64,000 bases of DNA from assembly GCA_964590075.1 (NCBI GenBank), contig CAZPXS010000001.1, positions 62,001 through 126,000 on the forward strand, written 5' to 3'. Made by a program: the position numbers and the translations under genes. The notes under the pieces are model-generated. The model was not told the DNA's origin and did not search any database. It was given only the letters and a program-made list of their open reading frames with translations. Shown piece after piece: positions 36,835 to 45,218 of the stretch (position 1 is its first letter; every line of letters begins with the position of its first letter). This DNA comes from JAGDVO01 sp964590075 [NCBI: uncultured Aquificales bacterium] (GTDB lineage: Bacteria > Thermosulfidibacterota > Thermosulfidibacteria > Thermosulfidibacterales).

Positions 36835-38457
36835 ATGTTTTGTAATCAGTGTGAGCAGACCGCAAAGGGTTATGCCTGCGAGGTAGTGGGTGTTTGTGGT
36901 AAGGACGCTATAACCGATGTTTTGCAGGATCTTTTGATTTACTATGCTGCCGGATTGGCCAAAGTGGCTCTATATGGTGAGAAGAACGGTAAGAAGTCTG
37001 AGGAGGTTGATGATTTTATTATGGAAGCTCTATTTTCAACCCTAACCAATGTCAATTTCGATCCCGATAGGTTTGTGGAGTATATCAACGAGGCCTATGA
37101 GTTGAGGGAGAGGCTAAAGAGGGAGTATGGTTATAGTGATAGTACCCAGATTACCGATATCAAACCTCCGGTTGAGAAGTCCGATCTCGTGAGGCAGGCT
37201 GAGGAGTTGGAATTAAGGCCCGAGATGTTTAAAGAGGAGGGCGAGGATGTTGCCTCTCTTAAATTCGCGATACTCTACGGCTTAAAGGGTATCGCTGCTT
37301 ACTCTTACCATGCGGCTAGGCTTGGTGTTAAAAATGAAGAGGTTTATAAAGGACTTAAGGAGCTACTTGTCAGTATATTTGAGGATAAGTCTAACGATGT
37401 AGGTCTATGGGTCACTAGAGCGATGGAAACAGGTAGACTCAATCTTTTGACCATGGAGGCTCTCGATAAGGCTAATACTGGAGCTTACGGGAATCCTGTT
37501 CCTACGAAGGTTCCTCTTGGTGCCAAGAAAGGTAAGGCGATACTTGTTTCCGGTCACGATCTTAAGGATCTCTACGAGTTGTTAAAACAGACTGAGGGTA
37601 AGGGCATCTATATCTATACCCATGGTGAGATGTTACCGGCTCATGGTTATCCGGAATTGAAGAAATTCGGCCATTTATACGGTCACTTTGGAACTGCATG
37701 GCAGAATCAGCAGAAGGAATTTCCGAATTTCCCAGGTCCAATCGTTTTTACTACAAACTGTCTGATGCCGCCAAGGGAGGATTACAAGGATAGGATATTT
37801 ACCCTTGGGCCTGTTGGTTATCCAGGTGTAAAACATATAAGGGGTGAGGATTTTACTCCGATAGTGGAGATGGCTTTGGCTATGGAGGGGTACAAGGAGG
37901 ATATACCGGGTAAGGAGATATATACTGGTTTTGCTCACAATGCGGTCTTATCGGTTGCCGATAGAGTTATTGAACTTGTAAAATCTGGTAAGATAAGACA
38001 CTTTTTCCTTGTAGGTGGTTGTGATGGAGCAAAACCCGGTAGAAACTACTATACGAGATTTGTAGAGTTAGCTCCTGAGGATACGGTAATACTTACTCTT
38101 GGTTGTGGTAAGTTTAGGTTTTTTGACAAGGATTTGGGTTATATAGACGGGATACCGAGGTTGCTCGATTGTGGTCAGTGTAACGATGCTTACTCAGCTA
38201 TCCAGATAGCCCTTGCCCTAAGTAAGGCCTTTAACGTTGGTGTTAACGATCTACCCCTTTCTCTTGTGATTTCTTGGTACGAACAGAAGGCAGTTGCTAT
38301 ATTCCTTACTCTTCTCTACCTTGGTATTAAGAACGTTAGGCTTGGTCCGAGTATGCCTGCTTTCCTCAGCAAAAATGTTACCGAGTTTATAGCTAACAAT
38401 TATAATCTAAAGCCTATAGGAGATCCTGAAAAGGATTTGAAGGAGATTCTCGGTTAG
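36835..38457 (+). CDS. hcp: hybrid cluster protein (hydroxylamine/NO reductase)
   Basis: A 540-residue iron-sulfur protein that reduces hydroxylamine in vitro and is thought to detoxify NO in anaerobes. The N-terminal cluster motif is C3-x2-C6-x7-C14-x5-C20. Hybrid-cluster ligands are seen in GGCDGAKPG, LGCGKFRF and DCGQCNDAYS. GGAGG precedes the ATG. It diverges from nrfHA with shared FNR-type control, so both probably answer nitrite/NO. No Hcr reductase gene is adjacent. Confidence 0.95.
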   Translation: MFCNQCEQTAKGYACEVVGVCGKDAITDVLQDLLIYYAAGLAKVALYGEKNGKKSEEVDDFIMEALFSTLTNVNFDPDRFVEYINEAYELRERLKREYGYSDSTQITDIKPPVEKSDLVRQAEELELRPEMFKEEGEDVASLKFAILYGLKGIAAYSYHAARLGVKNEEVYKGLKELLVSIFEDKSNDVGLWVTRAMETGRLNLLTMEALDKANTGAYGNPVPTKVPLGAKKGKAILVSGHDLKDLYELLKQTEGKGIYIYTHGEMLPAHGYPELKKFGHLYGHFGTAWQNQQKEFPNFPGPIVFTTNCLMPPREDYKDRIFTLGPVGYPGVKHIRGEDFTPIVEMALAMEGYKEDIPGKEIYTGFAHNAVLSVADRVIELVKSGKIRHFFLVGGCDGAKPGRNYYTRFVELAPEDTVILTLGCGKFRFFDKDLGYIDGIPRLLDCGQCNDAYSAIQIALALSKAFNVGVNDLPLSLVISWYEQKAVAIFLTLLYLGIKNVRLGPSMPAFLSKNVTEFIANNYNLKPIGDPEKDLKEILG

Positions 38458-38476
38458 TTGATTTTTCTGATCTTCC

Positions 38477-38504
38477 TTAGGGGGCTTGCGAGCCCCCTAA
38501 TTTT
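38477..38504 (+). terminator. intrinsic terminator after hcp
   Basis: A 10-bp GC-rich stem (38477-38486 with 38491-38500), tetraloop TGCG, then TTTTAATT. Confidence 0.85.
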
Positions 38505-38515
38505 AATTGTATAAT
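38486..38515 (+). promoter_or_regulatory. promoter of thiD, overlapping the hcp terminator
   Basis: TTGCGA (38486-38491, inside the hcp terminator stem-loop), 18-nt spacer, perfect TATAAT (38510-38515), then 7 nt to the ATG. The -35 is weak (4 of 6). Confidence 0.5.
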
Positions 38516-38522
38516 TTAGTTC

Positions 38523-39344
38523 ATGAAGAACAAAGTTGGCTCTGTAAAATTAGCTTTAACTATAGCTGGTTCTGATTCTGGTGGTGGCGCGGGTATTCAG
38601 GCCGATCTCAAAACTTTTTTTGCCCATGGATTGTACGGTATGAGTGTGATAACTTCTGTAACTGCTCAAAATACCCGTGGGGTTTTTGGTGTTTACGATT
38701 TGCCACCCGATTTTGTTGAACTACAACTTAGGGCCATATTCGATGATCTAAGGCCTGATGTTGTGAAGATAGGTATGCTTTCGAACAGCTCTATAATAAA
38801 AGTTGTTGCTGCTTTTTTAAGGGCAGAGAGATTTGAGAAGGTTGTTTTGGATCCCGTGATGGTTGCGAAGAGTGGTTCTCCTTTATTAAAGCGAGAAGCG
38901 ATAAGCGCTCTTATCGATGAACTCATACCTCTTGCTCTAGTTATCACGCCTAATATTCCAGAGGCTGAGGCATTAACAAATAGGAGGATAAGGAGTGTCT
39001 CGGATATGAAGGATTCCGCCAAGATAATCGTTGAGGAGTTTGGCGCTAAAGCTTGTGTTTTAAAAGGTGGTCATTTGGATGGTGATCCGGTTGATGTTTT
39101 GTACTATGAGGGTGAGTTTTTTGAAATTCCCGGTGAAAGGGTGGTAACCAAGAGTACCCATGGTACTGGTTGTACCTTTGCAAGTGCCATATCCTCCAAT
39201 ATAGCTCTTGGTTTCGATGTCGTAACGAGTGTTTACAGGGCAAAAAGGTATGTGACTTTAGCCATTAAAAATTCCTACCCCATAGGATCCGGCTTTGGTC
39301 CGGTAAATCATCTATGGAACGTTAAGATAAATCTTGATTATTAG
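38523..39344 (+). CDS. thiD: hydroxymethylpyrimidine (phosphate) kinase
   Basis: A 273-residue ribokinase-fold kinase of thiamine synthesis. Motifs: LTIAGSDSGGGAGIQADLKTF, DPVMVAKSG, ITPNIPEAEAL and the anion-hole/catalytic THGTGCTFASAI. The only thiamine gene in the window. There is no SD and no room for a TPP riboswitch; the -10 box is 7 nt before the ATG. Confidence 0.95.
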   Translation: MKNKVGSVKLALTIAGSDSGGGAGIQADLKTFFAHGLYGMSVITSVTAQNTRGVFGVYDLPPDFVELQLRAIFDDLRPDVVKIGMLSNSSIIKVVAAFLRAERFEKVVLDPVMVAKSGSPLLKREAISALIDELIPLALVITPNIPEAEALTNRRIRSVSDMKDSAKIIVEEFGAKACVLKGGHLDGDPVDVLYYEGEFFEIPGERVVTKSTHGTGCTFASAISSNIALGFDVVTSVYRAKRYVTLAIKNSYPIGSGFGPVNHLWNVKINLDY

Positions 39345-39445
39345 GATTTTTTGGTAGTTTTTACCTCTACATGTAAGAAGTTGTTCCTATGAAATTTTAG
39401 GTTAAATTTTCCTTCAAATTATGATCTAAAATTAATAATATCAGG

Positions 39446-39881
39446 TATTTCTTCCAATTTCCAAACCTTTATTTTCGGGGTATTAGTATGGTTAGAAAAA
39501 AAGAAAAGGAGGTAGGCCATGAGGAGATGGATAATAAACGGTGGTGAGATGGTAAGAAGGGGGACTTACTGGAACATTATGACTGGTGAGAGGGTAGAGA
39601 TTACGGAGGAGAGGGGTAGGCTACCTGAGGGTGGTAAGTACACGAGTGTACACCCGGCTATCATCCTTGCTCTTGGGCCGGTACTTGGATTAGCCTATGC
39701 TATATTCCTGCCCTTTATGGGATTTGCTGGATTTACCTATGGTATCATTAGGAAGGTTTTGGTTGGTCTCCACATTATAAGCGAGACGAAGCCAGCCAAG
39801 GAAAGTAGCCACTAAGTAACCTAAAGGGAGGGGCCAAAAACGGATCCTTCCTGGTCCCTCCTCCCCCGATATTTGGTCTAA
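39446..39881. repeat. left arm of 436-bp inverted repeat
   Basis: Reverse complement of 42445-42880. Every segment I compared, including both ends and the whole coding part, is identical, and the lengths match exactly. The arm holds about 70 nt of leader, the 98-codon gene, and a 3' hairpin (about 39826-39866, 11-bp stem with one G-U pair). The flanks diverge at 39445/42881 and 39882/42444. Confidence 0.93.
39519..39815 (+). CDS. small membrane protein, left copy
   Basis: A 98-residue protein encoded identically at 42511-42807. The first ~45 residues are polar, with MRRWIINGGEMVRRG and GERVEITEERGRLPEGG. A glycine/phenylalanine-rich hydrophobic stretch follows (about 47-86: VHPAIILALGPVLGLAYAI, then PFMGFAGFTYG), enough for one long or two short membrane helices. 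The tail is KPAKESSH. SD AAAAGGAGG. No family recognised. It points toward the copper genes; a role in metal or redox stress is only inferred from position. Confidence 0.8.
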   Translation: MRRWIINGGEMVRRGTYWNIMTGERVEITEERGRLPEGGKYTSVHPAIILALGPVLGLAYAIFLPFMGFAGFTYGIIRKVLVGLHIISETKPAKESSH

Positions 39882-39889
39882 CTAACCTT

Positions 39890-40099
39890 TCACCTTGCAA
39901 TTTCTCTATAACTTTCAACAGGATAGTCGATCTCTTCAAGCTTCTCCAGGATAGGTTTAATATCAACCGCCTCCAATACTATCCTCTTATCCTCTACGGA
40001 AATTTCAAAGTCACTAAGACCAATTTCCTGTAATGCTTTGGTGATTCTCATCTTACAGTGGTTACAAGAAATATTCGGCACATACAATTCATACTTCAT
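39890..40099 (-). CDS. small heavy-metal-associated (CopZ-like) protein
   Basis: A 69-residue HMA-fold protein with the metal motif CNHC in ISCNHCKMRITKALQEIG. It probably carries Cu(I) to the ATPase encoded immediately upstream, as CopZ does. The ATG is 1 nt past the ATPase stop. Its stop lies 8 nt from the left inverted-repeat arm. Confidence 0.88.
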   Translation of the reverse strand: MKYELYVPNISCNHCKMRITKALQEIGLSDFEISVEDKRIVLEAVDIKPILEKLEEIDYPVESYREIAR

Positions 40100-40100
40100 A

Positions 40101-42272
40101 CTAAACCTCCAATTTTTGGTTACTAACCCTGACCCTCACTGAGTTTAAGATAACAGTTATGGAACTTATTGTCATTGCCGTTTCAGCGACAAGTGGATGC
40201 ATTAAACCCATCACAGCCAGAGGTACGGCAACAAGATTATATACGAAAGCCCAGAATAAATTCTGCTTTATAACGGATAAGGTTTTTTCTGAAATTTCTA
40301 ACACATCAACCACTTTTGAAATACCCCCCTTTGTAATGATAATATCAGCGTTATCTATGGTGATATCAGCGCCACTACCCATAGCAATTCCGATATCCGC
40401 TGCTTTTAAGGCAGGAGCATCATTTACTCCGTCTCCCACCATAGCTACTTTTCTACCAAAACTCTGATAGTATCTGACGAGATTTACCTTTTCCTCTGGT
40501 CTTACTTCAGCATGAACCTTTTCTATACCGAGTTTCTTTGCAATAGCTAATGTTGTCCTAAGACTATCTCCAGAAACTATAACCAAATCGATCCCCATTC
40601 TTTTCAATCTCTCCACAGCTTGAGCGCTATCGTCCCTTAGTGTATCCTCTATCACTATGTAACCTAGTACCTTTTCATCTTCCCTTACTTCAACCACCGT
40701 TTTTCCATCCTCAAGTATGGGTCCATATTTGGAATAATCCAAAGGTCTCCCCAAAAAGTAGGTATGTCCCTTATAGGTAGCAATAATCCCCTCTCCCGCT
40801 ATCTGTTCAATCTTTTCGAATTCTAGTTCCCCATCGGAAAGGAGTGCTATAGCCTTTGATAACGGGTGGGTGGATTTTTTGGCCATGGATGTCACTATAA
40901 TTAACAGGTCTTCACTGAGTGTATGTAAAACTACACGAGGACTCCCCTCTGTTAATGTTCCTGTTTTATCACACAGAATAGTTCCTATTTTACCGGAGGT
41001 CTGAATAACCTCTGCATTTCTGATTAATAAACCTCTCTTAGCCGCAAGTCCTAAGCCGGCAACAAGTGCCATAGGTACAGCAAGACCCAAAGCACATGGG
41101 CAAGCTATCACTATAGTTGCTACAAATACAAAAACCGAAAAAGAAACCGGATCCTGGGTATGTATTATCCATGGGAGAATACTCCTTGCTTTTTCAAAAA
41201 ACCAAACAAACCTATTATAGTTAAAGTACCAGAATATAGAACCGAAAAGAGCTATAATTAGGATGGCTGGTACAAACCAACCGGTTAGTCTATCAGCAAG
41301 AGCTTGAATAGGAACTTTGAATCCCTGTACCTGCTGGATCAGTTCGATCATTTTTGCTAAGAAAGTATCATTCCCTGTCTTTGTAACCTTTATCTTAAGC
41401 GGACTTGAGATGTTTAAAGATCCCCCCACAACATGGTCTCCTTTTTTCTTAAATACAGGTATTGACTCACCAGTAATGATAGACTCGTCTATTGAAGACT
41501 CACCTTCCAGTATCTCACCATCAACTGGTATACGCTCTCCTGGTTTTACAACAACTATGAATCCTTCCTTTATAGCTTCAACAGGCATCATAACTTCTCC
41601 AACTTCAGTTAATACTCTCCCCTCCTTCGCCTGGAGTTTTAGAAGAGCTTTAACTTCCTTACTAACCTTATCCCTGAGATAGGACTCTACAAATCTACCT
41701 GTAATATGAAAGGTCATCATCATGGCTCCTATGGAACCAAAAGACATGATAGGTAGACCCAGGAATTCAAATATCGACGTTAACCACGATGTTAAAGCGC
41801 CAAAGGATATGAGCGTATCCATATTTGCATGAAAATGAGTAACTGCTATATATGCACCCCTTAAGGTGTGCCTTCCTGTGTAGAAGATAACGATAGTACT
41901 CAAGACTATTTCTATGAGGGAAAAATACGGGATATGACCCATAAACATATGGTATAACATCATCAACATAAGTGGGGTTGTTGCAACCCAAGTTACAAGG
42001 AGATTTTTCTTAGCCTCCTCATACCGCTTCTTTTCAATCTCAACGGGATTTTCTCTACTTACACCGTAACCTACCGCTTCCACCGTTTTTCTAATTTCTT
42101 CAAAGTCTATATCCCTTTCGGCAATTATAAAGCCGGTGGAAGTTGAAAGACTAACAGCAGCAAACTTAACTTGCGGAATCCTTCTCAGAGCTTTCTCAAC
42201 TGTGTTGGCACAGGTGATACAGGTCATTCCTGTAACGGAAAAGGTGATCTTATACTCCCTTTTCTCCTCCAA
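40101..42272 (-). CDS. copA: copper-translocating P-type ATPase
   Basis: A 723-residue P1B ATPase exporting Cu(I) from the cytoplasm. One N-terminal HMA domain has GMTCITCA. The membrane metal site is CPC in VIACPCALGLAVPM. The phosphorylation motif is DKTGTLTEG, the phosphatase-region motif TGESIPV, and the hinge GDGVNDAPAL. About eight membrane helices are visible. The start is TTG 42272 with AGGGG upstream; no ATG lies before the HMA domain. It begins 26 nt after tRNA-Arg with no terminator between, so it may share the tRNA promoter. Confidence 0.94.
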   Translation of the reverse strand: MEEKREYKITFSVTGMTCITCANTVEKALRRIPQVKFAAVSLSTSTGFIIAERDIDFEEIRKTVEAVGYGVSRENPVEIEKKRYEEAKKNLLVTWVATTPLMLMMLYHMFMGHIPYFSLIEIVLSTIVIFYTGRHTLRGAYIAVTHFHANMDTLISFGALTSWLTSIFEFLGLPIMSFGSIGAMMMTFHITGRFVESYLRDKVSKEVKALLKLQAKEGRVLTEVGEVMMPVEAIKEGFIVVVKPGERIPVDGEILEGESSIDESIITGESIPVFKKKGDHVVGGSLNISSPLKIKVTKTGNDTFLAKMIELIQQVQGFKVPIQALADRLTGWFVPAILIIALFGSIFWYFNYNRFVWFFEKARSILPWIIHTQDPVSFSVFVFVATIVIACPCALGLAVPMALVAGLGLAAKRGLLIRNAEVIQTSGKIGTILCDKTGTLTEGSPRVVLHTLSEDLLIIVTSMAKKSTHPLSKAIALLSDGELEFEKIEQIAGEGIIATYKGHTYFLGRPLDYSKYGPILEDGKTVVEVREDEKVLGYIVIEDTLRDDSAQAVERLKRMGIDLVIVSGDSLRTTLAIAKKLGIEKVHAEVRPEEKVNLVRYYQSFGRKVAMVGDGVNDAPALKAADIGIAMGSGADITIDNADIIITKGGISKVVDVLEISEKTLSVIKQNLFWAFVYNLVAVPLAVMGLMHPLVAETAMTISSITVILNSVRVRVSNQKLEV

Positions 42273-42298
42273 AATATATACCCCTAAAAGGATGAAAA

Positions 42299-42372
42299 CG
42301 CCCCCGGGACGACTCGAACGTCCGACCTCGAGATTAGGAATCTCGCGCTCTATCCTGCTGAGCTACGGGGGC
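42299..42372 (-). tRNA. tRNA-Arg(CCU)
   Basis: A 74-nt cloverleaf. The acceptor GCCCCCG pairs with CGGGGGC, discriminator G; D arm GCTC...GAGC; anticodon stem CGAGA/TCTCG with loop TTCCTAA giving anticodon CCU, which reads AGG, a very common arginine codon here. No CCA is encoded. It lies inside the inverted-repeat-bounded segment. Confidence 0.93.
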
Positions 42373-42412
42373 TTCTAAAAAAGCATCTATCTAATTTTCT
42401 ATCACTAGGACT

Positions 42413-42441
42413 AATTTAATTAAAGACTCTTCGCTTGTCAA
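42413..42441 (-). promoter_or_regulatory. promoter of tRNA-Arg (and perhaps copA)
   Basis: Minus strand TTGACA (42441-42436), 17-nt spacer, TAAATT (42418-42413). The -35 lies 4 nt from the inner edge of the right repeat arm. Confidence 0.6.
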
Positions 42442-42444
42442 TAA

Positions 42445-42880
42445 TTAGACCAAATATCGGGGGAGGAGGGACCAGGAAGGATCCGTTTTTGGCCCCTCCC
42501 TTTAGGTTACTTAGTGGCTACTTTCCTTGGCTGGCTTCGTCTCGCTTATAATGTGGAGACCAACCAAAACCTTCCTAATGATACCATAGGTAAATCCAGC
42601 AAATCCCATAAAGGGCAGGAATATAGCATAGGCTAATCCAAGTACCGGCCCAAGAGCAAGGATGATAGCCGGGTGTACACTCGTGTACTTACCACCCTCA
42701 GGTAGCCTACCCCTCTCCTCCGTAATCTCTACCCTCTCACCAGTCATAATGTTCCAGTAAGTCCCCCTTCTTACCATCTCACCACCGTTTATTATCCATC
42801 TCCTCATGGCCTACCTCCTTTTCTTTTTTTCTAACCATACTAATACCCCGAAAATAAAGGTTTGGAAATTGGAAGAAATA
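42445..42880. repeat. right arm of 436-bp inverted repeat
   Basis: Mirror copy of 39446-39881, so both small genes point inward toward the copper genes. No transposase, resolvase or integrase frame is present in either arm or between them. Confidence 0.93.
42511..42807 (-). CDS. small membrane protein, right copy
   Basis: A 98-residue protein identical in sequence to the copy at 39519-39815, with the same SD. Upstream of the arm the two copies have different DNA, so their promoters or read-through may differ. The tRNA-Arg promoter lies downstream of its 3' end on the same strand. Function unknown. Confidence 0.8.
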   Translation of the reverse strand: MRRWIINGGEMVRRGTYWNIMTGERVEITEERGRLPEGGKYTSVHPAIILALGPVLGLAYAIFLPFMGFAGFTYGIIRKVLVGLHIISETKPAKESSH

Positions 42881-42993
42881 AGTGTTTTGAGTGTATTATT
42901 ACCTTAACCCTTTATCTAAAATTTCCTAATGGAAGTAGGTAAAAGTTATTAGAACTTCGGGTATAAAATTTCTCATCATACCCTATAATGTGG

Positions 42994-43023
42994 TTGACAA
43001 ATAAGTATAGTGATTATTAGAAT
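42994..43023 (+). promoter_or_regulatory. promoter of rubrerythrin
   Basis: Perfect TTGACA (42994-42999), 18-nt spacer, TAGAAT (43018-43023), 45 nt before the ATG. Confidence 0.6.
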
Positions 43024-43068
43024 GAACTATGTTGATGTTTATAACCAAACGGTGAAGGAGGGTGAAGG

Positions 43069-43569
43069 ATGAGAAAGATGACCAAGGAGTTTCTTTCACA
43101 GGCTTTTGCAGGTGAGAGTCAGGCCCATATGAAGTATCTTATCTTTGCCGATAAGGCGGAAAGTGAGGGTTATAAGAATGTAGCTAGACTCTTTAGGGCT
43201 ATAGCTTACGCAGAGTTCGTGCATGCAAGGAATCACCTTGAGCTTTTAAATGGGAAAGATATTATCGAGAACCTTGAGACGGCTATAGAGGGTGAGACCT
43301 TTGAAGTTGAGGAGATGTATCCTGCTTATAAAGCGGTTGCACAGTTACAGGGGGAAAAGGGAGCGGAGAGAAGTTTTAACTTTGCCCTTGAGGCAGAAAA
43401 GATCCATGCAGCTTTGTACAGGGAAGCCATGGAGCTAGTTAAGGCTGGCAAGGATTTTGAGGATAGAACCATATACATATGTCCAGTTTGTGGTTATACC
43501 GCTGTTGGAGAAGTACCTGATAGGTGTCCGGTTTGTCAGGCTGAGTCTAAAAAATTTAAAACTTTTTAA
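43069..43569 (+). CDS. rubrerythrin
   Basis: A 166-residue peroxide-scavenging protein of anaerobes. The N-terminal four-helix diiron domain has AFAGESQAHMKY and AIAYAEFVHARNH with E/H ligands, and a further EAEKIHA set. The C-terminal rubredoxin-like domain has CPVCGYTAVGE and CPVCQAE. SD GGAGGG. It stands alone, with its own promoter, next to the copper module and upstream of the cytochrome cluster. Confidence 0.94.
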   Translation: MRKMTKEFLSQAFAGESQAHMKYLIFADKAESEGYKNVARLFRAIAYAEFVHARNHLELLNGKDIIENLETAIEGETFEVEEMYPAYKAVAQLQGEKGAERSFNFALEAEKIHAALYREAMELVKAGKDFEDRTIYICPVCGYTAVGEVPDRCPVCQAESKKFKTF

Positions 43570-43609
43570 GATAAGCCATTTTATAGCGAATATGTAGAAG
43601 AATACTCAC

Positions 43610-43638
43610 TTGCCTTTTATATTAAAGGAGGCTAATAT
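43610..43638 (+). promoter_or_regulatory. promoter of the cytochrome cluster
   Basis: TTGCCT (43610-43615), 17-nt spacer, TAATAT (43633-43638), 60 nt before the first cytochrome ATG. Moderate match. Confidence 0.4.
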
Positions 43639-43697
43639 TAGCTACTACTTATTATAGGCATTAATATTATTTAACTAGATTCGGGGGAGGAGGGATT

Positions 43698-44507
43698 ATG
43701 GTACGATGTTTTAGAATAGGGAAGGTGGTTTTTTTTGTTCTTTCTTTATTGTACTTTTTTTCACTGCCAGTCTTTGCCGATGATTGCCTCTCCTGTCACG
43801 GCAGTAAAGATGTGATGGCCGGGATGGGAAAGGAGAAATTGGTTGTTGATGAAAGTCTTTTTAAGAAGTCTGTACATGGTAAAGCCGGTATTGATTGTTT
43901 ATCCTGTCATACCGACGCCTCCACCTCTTCGAATTCCGGTTTAGCTCCCCATAAGGTTCCTCTGGCTAAGGTTGACTGTAATAGTTGTCATCAGGAGGTG
44001 GGAGAGGCTTTAAAGAAGAGTATTCATGGTGAGGCTGGATTATCTTGCACCGATTGCCATGGGAATGCCCATGAGATTCTACCCACAAAGGATATGAACT
44101 CTAAGACAAATCCAATTAATCAGCCAAAGGTTTGTGGAGTCTGTCATACAGAGCAGTCTGATACTTTCAGGGATAACTTCCATTATAAGAGGTTGTTGAT
44201 AGGTAACGACAAAAGTGCCTCTTGTGGTGAATGTCATGGTGCCCATGATATAATACCGAAGGGACAGCCGGGTTCATTAATGAATGAGGGATCGAGACAT
44301 AAGATGTGTGATAAGTGCCATGTTGGTACGAATGAAAAGTTTGCAGCAGGTTTTTCTCATAAGTCTTTAAAACAGAAGGGAATCCCCTATTACGCTGCCG
44401 CTGGACTTGGTATACTTACTACCCTTACCTTCCTCTTCGTTATGGTTCATACCATTCTCGACATTATAACTCTTATACGTGAAAGATTGACGGGTAAGTC
44501 CCATTAA
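43698..44507 (+). CDS. membrane-anchored seven-haem cytochrome c
   Basis: A 269-residue protein. A signal peptide (about 1-27, ending VFADD) is followed by seven CxxCH motifs: CLSCH twice, then CNSCH, CTDCH, CGVCH, CGECH and CDKCH. A C-terminal membrane helix (about 228-258) anchors it with the haem domain in the periplasm. It resembles cytochrome c subunits of menaquinol-linked respiratory complexes and part of the NrfH/OTR-type haem arrays. It is followed at once by a cytochrome b gene, so they likely form one complex. Confidence 0.85.
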   Translation: MVRCFRIGKVVFFVLSLLYFFSLPVFADDCLSCHGSKDVMAGMGKEKLVVDESLFKKSVHGKAGIDCLSCHTDASTSSNSGLAPHKVPLAKVDCNSCHQEVGEALKKSIHGEAGLSCTDCHGNAHEILPTKDMNSKTNPINQPKVCGVCHTEQSDTFRDNFHYKRLLIGNDKSASCGECHGAHDIIPKGQPGSLMNEGSRHKMCDKCHVGTNEKFAAGFSHKSLKQKGIPYYAAAGLGILTTLTFLFVMVHTILDIITLIRERLTGKSH

Positions 44508-44519
44508 GGAGGTGTTGTT

Positions 44520-45218
44520 ATGAGGTATATAAAGAGGTTTACAGTTGCGGAAAGGTTACACCATATAATACTTTTTGTAACCTTTATGATTCTGTCTTTT
44601 ACGGGTTGGCCCTTGAAGTATCCTGAGGTTTCCTATTCAAAGTGGTGGATAAGTTTGTGGGGTGGTCCTCAGAGTGCCCAGTTGATCCATAGGATCGCCG
44701 GTGTAACGATGGTTTTGGGTTTCCTCTGGCACGTTGTTTACGTTGCTAATAATATACTTAGGAGAAGATACAGAATGAGCATTGTTACAACTATTATCCC
44801 TACACCCAAGGATATCGTGGATTTTATGCAAAACGTATTTTATATGCTCGGGATAAGTAAAGAGAAGCCAAAGTTTGGTCGTTTCAGTTATCTCCATAAG
44901 TTTGACTACTGGGCAGTCTTTTGGGGTATGGGTTTTATAGGTCTTACGGGATTGATGATGACCTTCCCTGTTCAGTTCTCCTATATTATTCCAGATTTTG
45001 CTAAGGAGTGGATATGGGATTTGTGTTTCTATTTACATAGCGACGAAGCCCTTCTCGCAGTTGTATTCATATACTCTTTCCATTTCTTCAATGAGCATCT
45101 AAGGGGCCATAAATTCCCTATGAATACGGTCTTTTTAACGGGTGAGGTGCCAGAGGAAGAATACAAGGAGGAATTCCCGCTCGAGTATGAACTCATGAAG
45201 AAGGAGGGTGAAATATGA
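44520..45218 (+). CDS. di-haem cytochrome b, FdnI/b561-like
   Basis: A 232-residue integral membrane protein with four or five helices. Candidate haem b ligands are the histidines in VAERLHHIILF, QLIHRIAGV, FLWHVVYVANN and FLHS/FHFFNEHLRG-like positions near the C-terminus. The family passes electrons between quinone and periplasmic partners. SD AAGGAGG. It overlaps the next gene by 4 nt. Confidence 0.82.
   Translation: MRYIKRFTVAERLHHIILFVTFMILSFTGWPLKYPEVSYSKWWISLWGGPQSAQLIHRIAGVTMVLGFLWHVVYVANNILRRRYRMSIVTTIIPTPKDIVDFMQNVFYMLGISKEKPKFGRFSYLHKFDYWAVFWGMGFIGLTGLMMTFPVQFSYIIPDFAKEWIWDLCFYLHSDEALLAVVFIYSFHFFNEHLRGHKFPMNTVFLTGEVPEEEYKEEFPLEYELMKKEGEI

Noticed and set aside
38457-38523. TPP riboswitch upstream of thiD
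   Set aside because: Only 65 nt are available and they hold the hcp terminator and a -10 box; no THI-box sequence.
39446-42880. Insertion sequence or composite transposon
   Set aside because: No transposase, no short terminal inverted repeats within arms, and no target-site duplication seen at the outer edges.
43031-43046. FNR-type box before rubrerythrin (TTGATGTTTATAAC)
   Set aside because: Only one half-site fits and it lies downstream of the predicted start site.
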